Positions 26,735 to 36,317 of a DNA stretch of 64,000 nucleotides are shown here, in pieces. The DNA comes from Acidobacteriaceae bacterium. Its GTDB lineage: Bacteria; Acidobacteriota; Terriglobia; Terriglobales; Acidobacteriaceae. The stretch is from positions 62,867 through 126,866 of the forward strand of contig PLBY01000131.1 in NCBI GenBank assembly GCA_003134655.1, in the 5' to 3' direction. Position numbers and translations under genes: made by a program. Each line of letters begins with the position of its first letter. Position 1 is the first letter of the stretch. The notes beneath the pieces are model-generated. The model made no database searches. It saw nothing but the letters and a program-made list of their open reading frames with translations, and was not told where the DNA came from.

Positions 26735-28156
26735 TTACCTCTCCTGCGGGCTCGCGCCCATTTGGAACGGGATGTTGACCTCACGCACCGGTTGGTCGAT
26801 TCCGCCTGGCTGCGAAGGAGCTTCGAGCCCGTCCGTGAGCAAGTAGGACTGAAGGGAGACTGAACTCGTGGCGAAGTTCTCTAGCGCACTGATGTAGGAG
26901 ACTTCTAGCTGCATCAGGGTTCTCTGGGAGATGAGGACTTGTGGGTAGGCTGCAGCCATATCCCGATATTTTTTGGTATACATCTCATACGCTTTTTGCG
27001 CCCTGGGTATCATCTGGTTCTTGTAGCGGTCGACCGCGGTTTGCGAGAAGGTGTAGTTCTGGACAACGCTTGCCGCCCGTTCCCTCAAAACGAGCTTCAC
27101 GCGCTCCACTTCGCTCCTCGCCCTCTCTGCGTCCGCCTTAGCGGTGGCAATGTTTCCCTGGTTGCGGTTAAAAATGGGAATTCTTACGCCTACCTCGGCA
27201 AAGCCTTGCAGTCCGACAGCTGCCCCGCCAGGCTCGGACAACAACTCGCCATTCTGTTGCAGGCCACCGCGGAGTTGCAGGTCAGGAATCGGTTCCCGCT
27301 TCGCGCGTGCCAAAGCTGCTTCCGCTCGTTTGACGCCGAGTTCGGCGATTCTTACAGCCGGACTCTCGTTGACGATCTTCTCCACCAGTTCATCCGCATT
27401 GACCGGTAGGGTGTCCTCGAGTTTTCCTTCGAGACTCATCAGAGGAAGCCGCGGATTCCCCACGACGGCGGCCAGTGCTTTCCAACCCCGCTGCTGGTTC
27501 TGTTCGGCCATGGTGACCGCGAGTTCCGCCTGCTGCGCTTCCACTTCCGATTCGAGCACGTCAGGAGCGTCCGCTTGCCCGACATTCGCGAGCTGACGGG
27601 AGGTCTCGACGGCGTCCTCGGCAAGCTTGCTCAGGTTTTGCCGCAATTCCAGCGTCTGCTGGGCAGCCAGCGCTTGGATGTAGGACATCCGCACGTTTGT
27701 GACTACGCGCACTTTTTGCTCCTCGGCTTCTGTTTCTGCCTGTTTGAGCTCCTGGTCAAAAATCTTTCGGTTCAGACCCAGCTTTCCACCCAGCACGATG
27801 TCCTGCTGAATGAAAAACCCTTGCTCGCCCCCGTGAAACGACCCGCCTCGGATCTGTTCGCCCTGGTAGCCGATGGTTGGGTTCGGGTACAGTCCCGACT
27901 GCTTCTTCCTGCCTTCCGCCGCCTGGATGTTGGCGGCCGATTGCCGGAACGTCGGGTTGTTCTGTAAGGCCATCCGTTGCAGTTCTTCGAGCGTGATCGT
28001 CTTCTGCTCGGAAGCCGGAGTCTGCGCTCGGCCCGGCAAGGCGACCAGGAACAAAGCCCAGGAAAAGCGGAGTACGAATCGGGTTACGCAACGGAGTGGT
28101 GACACTGTTTCAACCCTCACTTCCATAAACTTCACCGGCGCAGTCAGGTTATTCAT
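26735..28156 (-). CDS. TolC-family outer-membrane efflux protein
   Basis: 473 residues, signal peptide after a long charged start, and two OEP repeats: TITLEELQRMALQNNPTFRQS starts the first, LVEKIVNESPAVRIAELGVKRAE the second. The VGIRIPIFNRNQG-like segment (VGVRIPIFNRNQGN) is characteristic of CzcC/CusC-type channels. The start overlaps the multicopper oxidase stop by 8 bases. No adaptor or pump is next to it, so it may serve the CusBA pump encoded at 20.4-24.9 kb or pumps elsewhere. Confidence 0.92.
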   Translation of the reverse strand: MNNLTAPVKFMEVRVETVSPLRCVTRFVLRFSWALFLVALPGRAQTPASEQKTITLEELQRMALQNNPTFRQSAANIQAAEGRKKQSGLYPNPTIGYQGEQIRGGSFHGGEQGFFIQQDIVLGGKLGLNRKIFDQELKQAETEAEEQKVRVVTNVRMSYIQALAAQQTLELRQNLSKLAEDAVETSRQLANVGQADAPDVLESEVEAQQAELAVTMAEQNQQRGWKALAAVVGNPRLPLMSLEGKLEDTLPVNADELVEKIVNESPAVRIAELGVKRAEAALARAKREPIPDLQLRGGLQQNGELLSEPGGAAVGLQGFAEVGVRIPIFNRNQGNIATAKADAERARSEVERVKLVLRERAASVVQNYTFSQTAVDRYKNQMIPRAQKAYEMYTKKYRDMAAAYPQVLISQRTLMQLEVSYISALENFATSSVSLQSYLLTDGLEAPSQPGGIDQPVREVNIPFQMGASPQER

Positions 28157-29624
28157 GTTTGTGCTCCATCCCCGGCATGTCCATCTTCATTGGCTTATTG
28201 CCTTCCTGCTTTTTTCGAAGCTCCATGATGTGGTCGTACTTGTCTGGAGGCAGCACGCGCACGAACGTCATCATTCCCGCCATGAAGCCGCTCCAGCCGG
28301 GACGTAGGCCAAAGTTTTCGGGTTTCTCGACCATTTGATCCATCGCCATTGCCGGGCCTTCCATGAGGGCGTCCTGCGGAAAGCCCGGCACAGAGTTCGC
28401 ATCTTTGCTGACGTCAGGTTGTGCCATCTGCATGCCCGGCATTCCCTCGTGCGGCGTCTGACCCTCGCCTTTTAGTGGGGAATTCGAGATGGTCTGTTCC
28501 GCTGTCGAACCCACGCCCATCCCCCGTCCTAAGCTTGGCCCGTTTTCATCTGATGTGGCACTTCCTTGCCGGAGTATGCCCATGCCTTCTTCCATTCCCT
28601 CACCAGTCGGCATTCCCGGTCGCCGTGACATGGGTCCGACTGTGGACGACATCTGGTTCATCATGTGGTGGGGAAGGTGACAATGGAGCATCCAGTCGCC
28701 CGGATTGGTCGCCACAAACTCGATATCCCGAGCTTGCGCCACTCCTACCAGCACCGTATTTCCAGGGCCCCACGTGGATTGCGGTTGTCGTCCTCCTTCC
28801 GTGCCGGTGACGACAAAAGTGTGGCCATGAAGATGAATGGGGTGGTGGTCCATTCCGAGGTTGATGAGGCGAACCCGGACTCGATCCCCGTGACGGACGA
28901 TGAGCGGTGTGGTTGCCGGTCCAGCCTTGCCGTTAAAGGTGAGCCAGTTGAACTCCATGTTCATGGAGTTCGGCACCTTGATGTTCGACAAGATGGCGTA
29001 TTCCTGCATAATGATTGCGAAGTCTTTATCGGCCCGCGGCTTGTATGGCTCCTTGGGATGCATGATGAACGCGCCGATCATGCCCATCATTTCCTGCATC
29101 GCCATGTGCGAGTGGTAGAAATAAGTGCCTTCCTGGTGGAGCGTGAATTCATAGACAAAGCGACCACCGGGAGGGATCGGATCCTGACTCGAACCAGGCG
29201 CACCGTCCATCTCGTTCGGGATTTCGAAGCCATGCCAATGCATGGATGTCGCTTCTGGGAGGTGATTGTCCACGATGATCCGAACGCGATCACCCTGGTT
29301 CACTTGAATCGTTGGCCCTGGAGCGCTGCCGTTGTAACCCCAGAGGTCAACAACACGCCCCGGAAAAATCTCCTGTTTAACTGGCTCGGCGATCAGATGG
29401 AATTCCTTTACGTTTCCGTCCATGCGCCAGGGAAGCTGGGGCACGTCCGAGGTCTCGACAGGCAGGGGAGAGGCGTGTCCGCGCTCTGGTTGCTTCTTGC
29501 CGTTCATTTTCGTTTCCTGCATCCCATGAGACATGTCCATCTCCTGGGCTGAGAGAACTCTCGCGGAAGCCATTGCGCCGGCTCCGGCGAGAATATTTCG
29601 CAAAAAACCACGTCTACTGCTCAT
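28149..29624 (-). CDS. Multicopper oxidase, TAT-exported
   Basis: About 491 residues. N-terminal SSRRGFLRN twin-arginine signal. Copper sites appear as HWHG, YFYHSH, HPIHLHGH and HCHLPHHM, covering all type 1 to type 3 ligands. The C-terminal 150 residues are an extra Met/His-rich extension (GMPGMQMAQ, MKMDMPGMEHKHE). Likely oxidises Cu(I) to Cu(II) in the periplasm for detoxification; laccase activity on organic substrates is possible. Start at 29624 has GAAGGGGG upstream. First gene of the minus-strand operon continuing to TolC, cytochrome c and DUF5666. Confidence 0.94.
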   Translation of the reverse strand: MSSRRGFLRNILAGAGAMASARVLSAQEMDMSHGMQETKMNGKKQPERGHASPLPVETSDVPQLPWRMDGNVKEFHLIAEPVKQEIFPGRVVDLWGYNGSAPGPTIQVNQGDRVRIIVDNHLPEATSMHWHGFEIPNEMDGAPGSSQDPIPPGGRFVYEFTLHQEGTYFYHSHMAMQEMMGMIGAFIMHPKEPYKPRADKDFAIIMQEYAILSNIKVPNSMNMEFNWLTFNGKAGPATTPLIVRHGDRVRVRLINLGMDHHPIHLHGHTFVVTGTEGGRQPQSTWGPGNTVLVGVAQARDIEFVATNPGDWMLHCHLPHHMMNQMSSTVGPMSRRPGMPTGEGMEEGMGILRQGSATSDENGPSLGRGMGVGSTAEQTISNSPLKGEGQTPHEGMPGMQMAQPDVSKDANSVPGFPQDALMEGPAMAMDQMVEKPENFGLRPGWSGFMAGMMTFVRVLPPDKYDHIMELRKKQEGNKPMKMDMPGMEHKHE

Positions 29625-29740
29625 GTTTCCCCCTTCATGAAGAATCAATGGAAATAGGACTTCAAGCGCAGTGTGTCGTCACACACCAATCCCAAACAGA
29701 GATCTGCGCTGAAGAAGCGAAGTTTCCGGGCAAGAACTCA

Positions 29741-30178
29741 CTAGGTACGAAGAGAAACCAGAATGGGCTCGAAACTATTGATTCTTGGAGGGGAATGGGG
29801 AGGCGAGAATCGTTCACTCACGATCGGTGCCAGCAAAGAACTGGTCGATGACTTGGCCGCGTCAACTTGCGAAGCCGCGCGATCATCGGAGAAAACTCGC
29901 AAAGGTTCTTGGAGAGCCCGAACCTGACAGTCCCTACAGTCGGGGGGCTGTAGCGAGGATCGCCCTGCGCTGTTTAGGGATTCGGGACAATCCGCCCGAT
30001 GTTGTTGAACGTGGGTGTGATGATGGGTGGAAGAAAATCTCGTCACCGTTTCGTGGTGATGCTCCGCACTTTGTTTGCCGGCGCACCAACAGCATGCTTC
30101 GCAGACAGAAGCCACGGCTGTATTGGCGCCAAGAAGCACCATTAGGAGAACAATCGCCGCTAGTCTGCGATGCGTCAC
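29741..30178 (-). CDS. Small secreted His/Cys-rich protein
   Basis: 145 residues from a GTG start. Signal peptide (RLAAIVLLMVLLGANTAVAS), then CEACCWC and a His-rich stretch (AEHHHETV, STHHHTHVQQH) followed by CPE and CRDC. Strongly suggests periplasmic metal binding, but the family is not recognised. It lies upstream of the multicopper oxidase gene on the same strand and has a general likeness to the 18600-19004 protein. Confidence 0.55.
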   Translation of the reverse strand: MTHRRLAAIVLLMVLLGANTAVASVCEACCWCAGKQSAEHHHETVTRFSSTHHHTHVQQHRADCPESLNSAGRSSLQPPDCRDCQVRALQEPLRVFSDDRAASQVDAAKSSTSSLLAPIVSERFSPPHSPPRINSFEPILVSLRT

Positions 30179-30300
30179 AATTTTGACGATACTCCCGGGC
30201 GTAATCTTTACGCAACCAGGGATTTTGATCTTCCAAGCATCACTCGGACCTTGACCTAAAGCAAGCGTGCAGTGACCCGTGACTTACACTGAGAGCGGGA

Positions 30301-31706
30301 GTGCTGCTAGTGATCCTGCTGACGGCTTTGTCGGCAGTTTCCTTCCTCACAGGCGACGCGCACGCCGGTTCTGTGATTGCGGGTATGGTGGCGCTGAGTG
30401 TGGGACTTCGCTTCTGGCAGGAAGCCCGTGCGGACGCCGCTGCGCAGAGGCTGAAGGCCATGATCCATGTGACCGCTACCGTCGTTCGGGACGGCGCAGC
30501 GAGGGAAATACCACTCCGGGACTTGGTGCCCGGTGACATCATCAAGCTGGCCGCCGGCGATATGATTCCAGGCGACGTGCGGCTGCTGTCTTCGAAAGAC
30601 CTCTTCGTGAGCCAAGGCAGCCTCACCGGTGAGTCGCTCCCGGTCGAGAAGTTCCACGACCACGAAACTAAAGAGGAGATCTCACCCACTGAACTCAAGA
30701 ACACATGCTTCATGGGGACGAGCGTCGAGAGCGGCACGTCGACGGCAGCCGTGGTCACGACGGGGGTACAAAACTGCTTGGGAAGTATGGCCCGCTCGAT
30801 AATCGGGGAACGGACGCAGACCAGCTTTGACCAGGGCCTCAACCGTTTTACTTGGCTAATGATGCAGTTTATGGCCGTGATGGTGCCTCTGGTTTTCCTC
30901 ATCAACGGTTTCACCAAGCACGATTGGAAGGGGGCCTTCTTCTTCGCACTGGCAGTGGCCGTAGGCCTCACTCCTGAGATGCTGCCTACGATCGTCTCCG
31001 TCTGCCTCTCCAAGGGCGCACTCGCCATGAGCCGCAAGAGGGTGATCGTCAAGCGGCTCAACTCAATCCAGAACTTCGGGGCGATGGACGTGCGGTGCAC
31101 CGACAAGACGGGTACGCTCACTGAGGACCGCGTCGTCCTCATCCGGCATTGGAACGTCGCTGGGCGTGAAACCGATGCCGTGCTCCTGGACGGGTACCTG
31201 ATCAGCTACTTCCAGACGGACCTCAAAAACCTGCTCGACCGGGCGATTCTGGATCGTCCCGACTTCCACGGGAAGGCGGTTGTCGAGAAGTATAAGAAGC
31301 TGGATGAGATCCCGTTCGACTTCACTCGACGCATGATGTCGGTCTTAGGGGAGAACGCCGAAGGTAAAGCCATCCTCCTTACCAAAGGGGCCCCGGAAGA
31401 GGTCTTCCTCCGCTGCTCACATTTTGAACTCGACGGCAAGTTGTCCGCAATGGACCCGGATCTGATGGTCGGACTGAAGCAGAAGTATGACAGCCTCAGC
31501 GACGACGGCTTCCGCGTGCTGGCAGTAGCAACAAAGGAACTGCCCGGGAAGCAAATTTGCGCCCAGAATGACGAGCGCGAACTCGTACTCCGAGGGTACG
31601 TCGCGTTCCTGGATCCGCCCAAGGACACCGCGGCCCGCGCCCTTCCGGCTCTGCACAAGCATGGCGTGGCTGTAAAAATCCTCACAGGGGATAACCGCCT
31701 TATCAG
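30301..31706 (+). pseudogene. Truncated MgtA-like P-type ATPase
   Basis: Magnesium-translocating (P3B) ATPase part. Visible are a hydrophobic hairpin, VPGDIIKLAAGDMIPGDVRL, LTGESLPVEK, a transmembrane pair and CTDKTGTLTEDRV, then nucleotide-binding domain parts up to KILTGDNRLIS. It lacks the N-terminal cytoplasmic tail and first helix, and everything after KILTGDNRLIS, including the hinge GDGxNDAP and C-terminal helices. The plus frame stays open to 32064 but is unrelated to the ATPase after 31706. Surely inactive as a pump. No clear start codon precedes it. Confidence 0.85.
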
Positions 31707-31708
31707 CC

Positions 31709-32020
31709 GCAAGGTGCCCGCGACGAATCGGCATCTCCGAGACTTTCCGTGCGCGTCCGATTCAGGCAGCATTGGCATCCGCTGGCAGCTTCGCTGTTGG
31801 GGCAGCCATGCCTCTGTTGGTCGCTGCCATGGCCCCGATGGCGGGTTTGATCCCTCTTGTCTCTGGAACATCACTGGCGTTCCTCGCCCTTCTAGGCGGG
31901 TTGGCTGCACGCGCGGGCGGAGCAGGAGTGACGGTGGGAGCAATACGAGTCACGTTCTGGGGTGCACTGGCCATGGCGCCGACCGCAGGCGTCGGGGCGC
32001 TGTTCGGAACAGTTGCGTGA
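31709..32020 (+). pseudogene. 3' fragment of a VIT/CCC1-type Fe/Mn transporter
   Basis: In the frame ending at 32020, ISETFRARPIQAALASAGSF, FAVGAAMPLLVA and VTFWGALAMAPTAGVGALFG match the C-terminal half of VIT-family vacuolar-type iron transporters. The N-terminal half is missing and it has no own start codon with ribosome binding site (the first ATG in frame is 31772). It abuts the MgtA fragment at about 31707, so the two were probably joined by one deletion between neighbouring transporter genes. Confidence 0.75.
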
Positions 32021-32160
32021 GCGGGGTCAACCGGAGGCCGGCCGCAGGCTTTTCCAAGACCTAGGCGGAATTTGCCGATGACGAGTACGATCACCAATCC
32101 GAGAAAGCGCCACAAGGGCCGGCAAGCGCTTCGGAATTCCACGTGCTAGGATCCGCGTGT

Positions 32161-33444
32161 ATGCACCGACTTTCCAATCGTCACCTGCTAGAGTTTTCCG
32201 GCGTGTGTCTTGCCATCTGCTTGGTGGCAGTTCCCCACTACTTTGGACATGCCGGTCAGTTTACAGGCAAAGGCGTAGAACAAGCTTTCCACTTGAGTGC
32301 TGCCGCCATAGCCATTGCGCTTGTTTCCTTAGGGTTCCTGAAGAAATACCTGTCGCTCAGGGATGTCATTCAAATCTTGATCATCTGCGTGGGGCTGTGT
32401 TCGGTAAGCATAAGCCATTACGTGGTAAGTCCTGAGAATGTCCGATTGCACGAGGTATTACAGCGCGCCTACTACCTTCCAATTGTTCTCGCAGCACTCT
32501 GGTACGGTTCACCGGGGGGACTCATGACGGCCGGTTTGGGTGCCATTTTATACGTTCCCCATATCCTTGCTGTATGGGGATCTCAACCGAATTACCAATT
32601 CGATCAATATTGGGAAGTCGCTCTCTTCTTTGTGTTCGGCGGCCTGACCGGAGTCCTTTCTGATCGCCAAAGAAAGCAACAAACAGAGTTGCAAGAGGCC
32701 GCGGACCGGCTAAGCAAGGCTCATGCCGAACTGCAGAAGTCATTCGAGAGCTTGCGTCGCGCCGAGCGGCTGTCTGCGGTCGGAACTCTTTCCGCCGCGT
32801 TGGCACATGGAATCCGAAGCCCATTAAGCGCCATGGACGGCGCCATCGAAATCCTCTCGCGTCCACATCTGAGTACTGAACGTCGCGGCGAGTTCACGGA
32901 GGTAATCAAACGTGAGATTGCACGCCTGAATAGTCTCTTGTATCAGTTCCTGGAGTTCGCTCAACCGCGACCGCCGGTACGCCAGCGCACAGATATTCAA
33001 GATCTTGCGAGCGATGTCTGCAAACTCATTTCTGAATTGGCAACGATCAGACGAATCAACCTCATTCGTCCGGAAACGGAGGGGACGTTTCCGAAGATAG
33101 ATGCGGACCCCGATCAAATAAAAGAAGTTATGCTGAACCTAGTTATGAATGCCTGTGAGGCAATGCCTGATGGAGGGACAGTCGAAATGTTCCTTGAGAG
33201 TAAGCCGGACCAAATCACTGTCACGATCCGTGATCAAGGTATTGGAGTCAGTGAACAAGATCTTCAGCGTATCTTCGATCCCTTCTACACAACAAGAAAC
33301 GACGGTACAGGCCTCGGTCTGTCGATTGCACAACGCATCATGGAGCAACACGGCGGCCGGATCGAAGTAGAGCGTAATCCGGAGCGCGGCATGACGTTTG
33401 CACTAGTTTTCCCCCGAGAACATCATGCGACTTCAGCCGTTTAA
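32161..33444 (+). CDS. Membrane sensor histidine kinase
   Basis: About 427 residues. Five or six membrane helices fill residues 8-170, with no large periplasmic sensor, so the signal is probably sensed in the membrane. A coiled coil (about 178-212) leads to HisKA (AALAHGIRSPLSAM with the phospho-acceptor His) and HATPase_c with N box NLVMNACEAMP, G1 DQGIGV, F box IFDPFYTT and G2 GTGLGLSIAQRI. This is the NtrB/AtoS-like class that pairs with NtrC-type regulators. Start at 32161 preferred (AGGA upstream); GTG at 32143 is the alternative. Its end is followed by the regulator gene. Confidence 0.92.
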   Translation: MHRLSNRHLLEFSGVCLAICLVAVPHYFGHAGQFTGKGVEQAFHLSAAAIAIALVSLGFLKKYLSLRDVIQILIICVGLCSVSISHYVVSPENVRLHEVLQRAYYLPIVLAALWYGSPGGLMTAGLGAILYVPHILAVWGSQPNYQFDQYWEVALFFVFGGLTGVLSDRQRKQQTELQEAADRLSKAHAELQKSFESLRRAERLSAVGTLSAALAHGIRSPLSAMDGAIEILSRPHLSTERRGEFTEVIKREIARLNSLLYQFLEFAQPRPPVRQRTDIQDLASDVCKLISELATIRRINLIRPETEGTFPKIDADPDQIKEVMLNLVMNACEAMPDGGTVEMFLESKPDQITVTIRDQGIGVSEQDLQRIFDPFYTTRNDGTGLGLSIAQRIMEQHGGRIEVERNPERGMTFALVFPREHHATSAV

Positions 33445-33454
33445 GGACAATAGT

Positions 33455-34855
33455 ATGGAACCGACCTCTATCCTAATTGTCGACGACAATGAAAGCCAAC
33501 GCCAGGTCATAGCGTTCTGGCTTTCCGAAGAACATCACGAGGTAAGCACGGCATCCTCCGTGGATGCTGCCATTGAAATGCTCGCCGAAAAGGAATTCGA
33601 CTTGATCCTAACGGATGTAAAGATGCCAGGATCGAGCGGCATGGAACTGCTCACCTGGTCGAAGGAACATACACCAGAGATTCCAGCCCTCATGATGACC
33701 GCGTTTGGTTCTGTGTCTGATGCCGTCGCTGCGATGAAGATGGGTGCGTTCGACTATATACTCAAGCCTATCACCGAAGATGCCCTCAAGCTCATCGTCA
33801 ATAAAGCTCTCGAACACACCAGGTTGGTAAGTGAGAACCGCACCTTGCGTGCTTATGCGGAAAGATCTTCACGATTCACGAATCTCATTGGTCACTCGAA
33901 GAAAATGAAGGAGCTCTTCGAACTCGCGGCGCAGGTGGCCCCGCGAGACTCAACGGTCCTGATACTGGGCGAGTCGGGGACCGGCAAGGAGCTTCTGGCT
34001 AAGGCTATCCATCTAAACAGCGGCCGTAGCACTGCTTCCTTCGTTGTTGTCAACTGTGGCGCCATTCCAGAAACCCTTATAGAGTCTGAATTGTTCGGAC
34101 ACAAGAAGGGATCGTTCACTGGTGCTCAAGCGGATCGAATTGGAAAGTTTGAAGCAGCGAATCACGGAACGGTGTTTCTCGACGAGATTGGCGAGCTATC
34201 CCCGGCACTTCAGGTTCGCCTCTTGCGAGTCGTTCAAGAGCGTGAAATTCAAAAGATCGGACAAACTGATCCTTTGAAAATCGATGTGCGCTTAATTGCA
34301 GCTACGAACCGCGATCTGAACACAATGTTGGAAGACAGATCGTTCCGGGAGGATCTTTACTATCGCTTGAGCGTAATTCAGCTTCGAATTCCTCCTTTGC
34401 GGGACCGTCGGGACGATATTCCTCTATTGGCGGAACACTTTGTCGCACAATTCTGCAAGCGCTACCGATTGCCGCGCCGTTTGACGCCTTCGGCTGTCGA
34501 TGTCCTGACTGAATATAATTGGCCGGGAAATGTTCGTGAACTAGAGAATGTGATCGAAAGCGCCGTCGTGTTGAGCAAGAGCGAACAGATAACCCCAGGT
34601 TTCTTCCCCGAGAATGTCCGACAAGAACACGTCCGGGTTTCTCAAATTCATCTCCAGATACCCGATGATGGAATCAGTCTTGACGGCGTGGAAAGAGAAT
34701 TGATTCTCAAAGCTCTAGAGAAGTGCCAATGGAACCAGACACGTGCCGCCCGCTTCTTGAACATCACTCGCAAGACTCTACTCTACCGCATCGAGAAATT
34801 TGGGCTTTGTCAACCCTCGCACCTCAAGCATGAGGAACTGACCGAAGAAGGCTAG
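33455..34855 (+). CDS. NtrC-family sigma-54-dependent response regulator
   Basis: About 466 residues. Receiver domain (DDNESQRQ, LILTDVKMPG with phospho-Asp, ILKPI), AAA+ domain with Walker A GESGTGKE, the sigma-54-contact loop in the form GSFTGA (usual GAFTGA, Ala to Ser), and Walker B FLDEIGEL, and a C-terminal Fis-type helix-turn-helix (CQWNQTRAARFLNITRKTLL). Activates sigma-54 promoters when phosphorylated by the kinase encoded just upstream. Start at 33455 has AAGGA about 7 bases upstream. Target genes unknown; the adjacent multi-module copper and cytochrome loci are candidates. Confidence 0.95.
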   Translation: MEPTSILIVDDNESQRQVIAFWLSEEHHEVSTASSVDAAIEMLAEKEFDLILTDVKMPGSSGMELLTWSKEHTPEIPALMMTAFGSVSDAVAAMKMGAFDYILKPITEDALKLIVNKALEHTRLVSENRTLRAYAERSSRFTNLIGHSKKMKELFELAAQVAPRDSTVLILGESGTGKELLAKAIHLNSGRSTASFVVVNCGAIPETLIESELFGHKKGSFTGAQADRIGKFEAANHGTVFLDEIGELSPALQVRLLRVVQEREIQKIGQTDPLKIDVRLIAATNRDLNTMLEDRSFREDLYYRLSVIQLRIPPLRDRRDDIPLLAEHFVAQFCKRYRLPRRLTPSAVDVLTEYNWPGNVRELENVIESAVVLSKSEQITPGFFPENVRQEHVRVSQIHLQIPDDGISLDGVERELILKALEKCQWNQTRAARFLNITRKTLLYRIEKFGLCQPSHLKHEELTEEG

Positions 34856-35547
34856 AAGCCTGCCAGCTGCACGCGTTACGGTGAAGCCACAGAATAAAAC
34901 ATCTAAACGGGAAGCGCGTCCCCAAGAACGGACAATCCGTTACGTTCAGTACGGAATACGAGCGCACTCGGCGTTCGTGTAGCTCCAACTGCCTGATTTG
35001 GGGCAGTCTGTTGCCTTATTTGAGGCACTATTCGCATTCAGCATATTTTCTCACTGGCAAGTGCCCGGAATGACTGGCGCGCCTCCACGACAAACTTCCA
35101 CCCGCGGCAAGCCCAATTCAGGAGGCTGCAGCACCTGGAGATTCTCGCAGCTGAGACCACAAATAGCCCAATTGATTACGTCCCTATAACTCGCGCTCTC
35201 CTTACGCGAATGAATCCACAAGGGGTCACTACATAATTTTGGGTGCCGGTCCGAAGTGATCCTGGGAGTCGATCCAAAACATTGCCCAAATGCTTATGTG
35301 GCAGCGCGATTGCTCACTATGGAGGTCGACGTTGTCGTTTATGAGAGTCAGATTTGTAGGAGCGATCAACATGAGAATGCTGAAGAACGTTTTGTTCCCG
35401 CTAAGCTGACTCGCCGACAAATGATTTATGGAGTTTCAGGGCGGGCGATACCGCAGCGGCACAGGGTGACAAAGACCTGGAGCTTGAGACTTTTAAGAAT
35501 GCCCAACTCACTTGGCCAAGCTTACGGAAGGTAGTCACAGGGGAGGT
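34856..35547. other. Gene-poor stretch
   Basis: Nearly 700 bases without a supported gene; a 92-codon plus frame at 35256-35534 has no family resemblance. Promoter of the Crp/Fnr gene should lie at its right end. Confidence 0.5.
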
Positions 35548-36237
35548 ATGTCCAAAGCAACTACCAACAAAACCAAACGACGTCGCAATCCCACCAGGAA
35601 GCTCACCGTCGACGTCCGGGCTTTTCTCGATTCTGCCGGAGTAACGAAAAATGTTAAAGAGTTTCACAAGACAGAGACTATCTTCTCTCAAGGTGACGCC
35701 GCCAAGAGCGTCATGTACGTACAAGAAGGTGGTGTGAAGCTCTCCGTGGTTAATGAAGGCGGCAAAGAGGCGGTCGTGGCAATTCTGGGCCCTGGCGACT
35801 TCTTTGGTGAGGGGTGTCTGGCAGGTCAATCTGTTCGCATGGGGAGGGCTACCGCGGTTGCACCTAGCACGGTGCTCGTCATTGACAAGAAGGCAATGAT
35901 GCTTGGGCTCCACCGAGAACACGCGTTCTCGGATCTGTTCGTAGCGTATCTGCTGGCACGGAACATCCGATACGAAGAAGATTTAGTCAACCAACTCTTC
36001 AATTCCAGCGAAAAGAGACTAGCTCGGATCCTGCTCTTGCTCGCTCACTTCGGCAAGGACGGCGTGCCCGAGACTGTAATCCCCAGGATCAGTCAGGAGA
36101 CCCTCGCAGAGATGGTGGGCACAACCCGGTCGCGGGTCAGTTCTTTCATGAACAAATTCAGGAAGCTGGGGTTCATAAAGTACAACGGCGTCCTTCAGGT
36201 TAATACCTCGCTCTTGAGTGTCGTGCTGCACGACTAA
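35548..36237 (+). CDS. Crp/Fnr-family transcription regulator
   Basis: About 229 residues with a basic N-terminal extension (NKTKRRRNPTRK). Cyclic-nucleotide-binding-like beta-roll (about 40-150, with GDFFGEGCLAGQ) and a C-terminal winged helix (ISQETLAEMVGTTRSRVSSF). No N-terminal Cys set for an Fe-S cluster, so it is not a classic FNR. Start at 35548 has GGGGAGG only two bases away, an unusual spacing; TTG at 35512 is an alternative. Stands alone between gene-poor DNA and a convergent gene. Such regulators often control stress or anaerobic genes. Confidence 0.93.
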   Translation: MSKATTNKTKRRRNPTRKLTVDVRAFLDSAGVTKNVKEFHKTETIFSQGDAAKSVMYVQEGGVKLSVVNEGGKEAVVAILGPGDFFGEGCLAGQSVRMGRATAVAPSTVLVIDKKAMMLGLHREHAFSDLFVAYLLARNIRYEEDLVNQLFNSSEKRLARILLLLAHFGKDGVPETVIPRISQETLAEMVGTTRSRVSSFMNKFRKLGFIKYNGVLQVNTSLLSVVLHD

Positions 36238-36317
36238 AAAAGATGGTCAGCTACTGCCCTGAGACATCGCGATCGCCAAAGCTATGAACGACGTTCCTCT
36301 CCGGCGATTCCCAGTGG

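Noticed and set aside
30240..31142. 300-codon minus-strand frame opposite the MgtA remnant
   Set aside because: Antisense shadow; no start site or domain.
34985..35030. Possible -24/-12 sigma-54 promoter (GG-N10-GC at GGGCAGTCTGTTGC)
   Set aside because: Only the GG and GC agree; the TGGCAC half is poor and no gene starts soon after.
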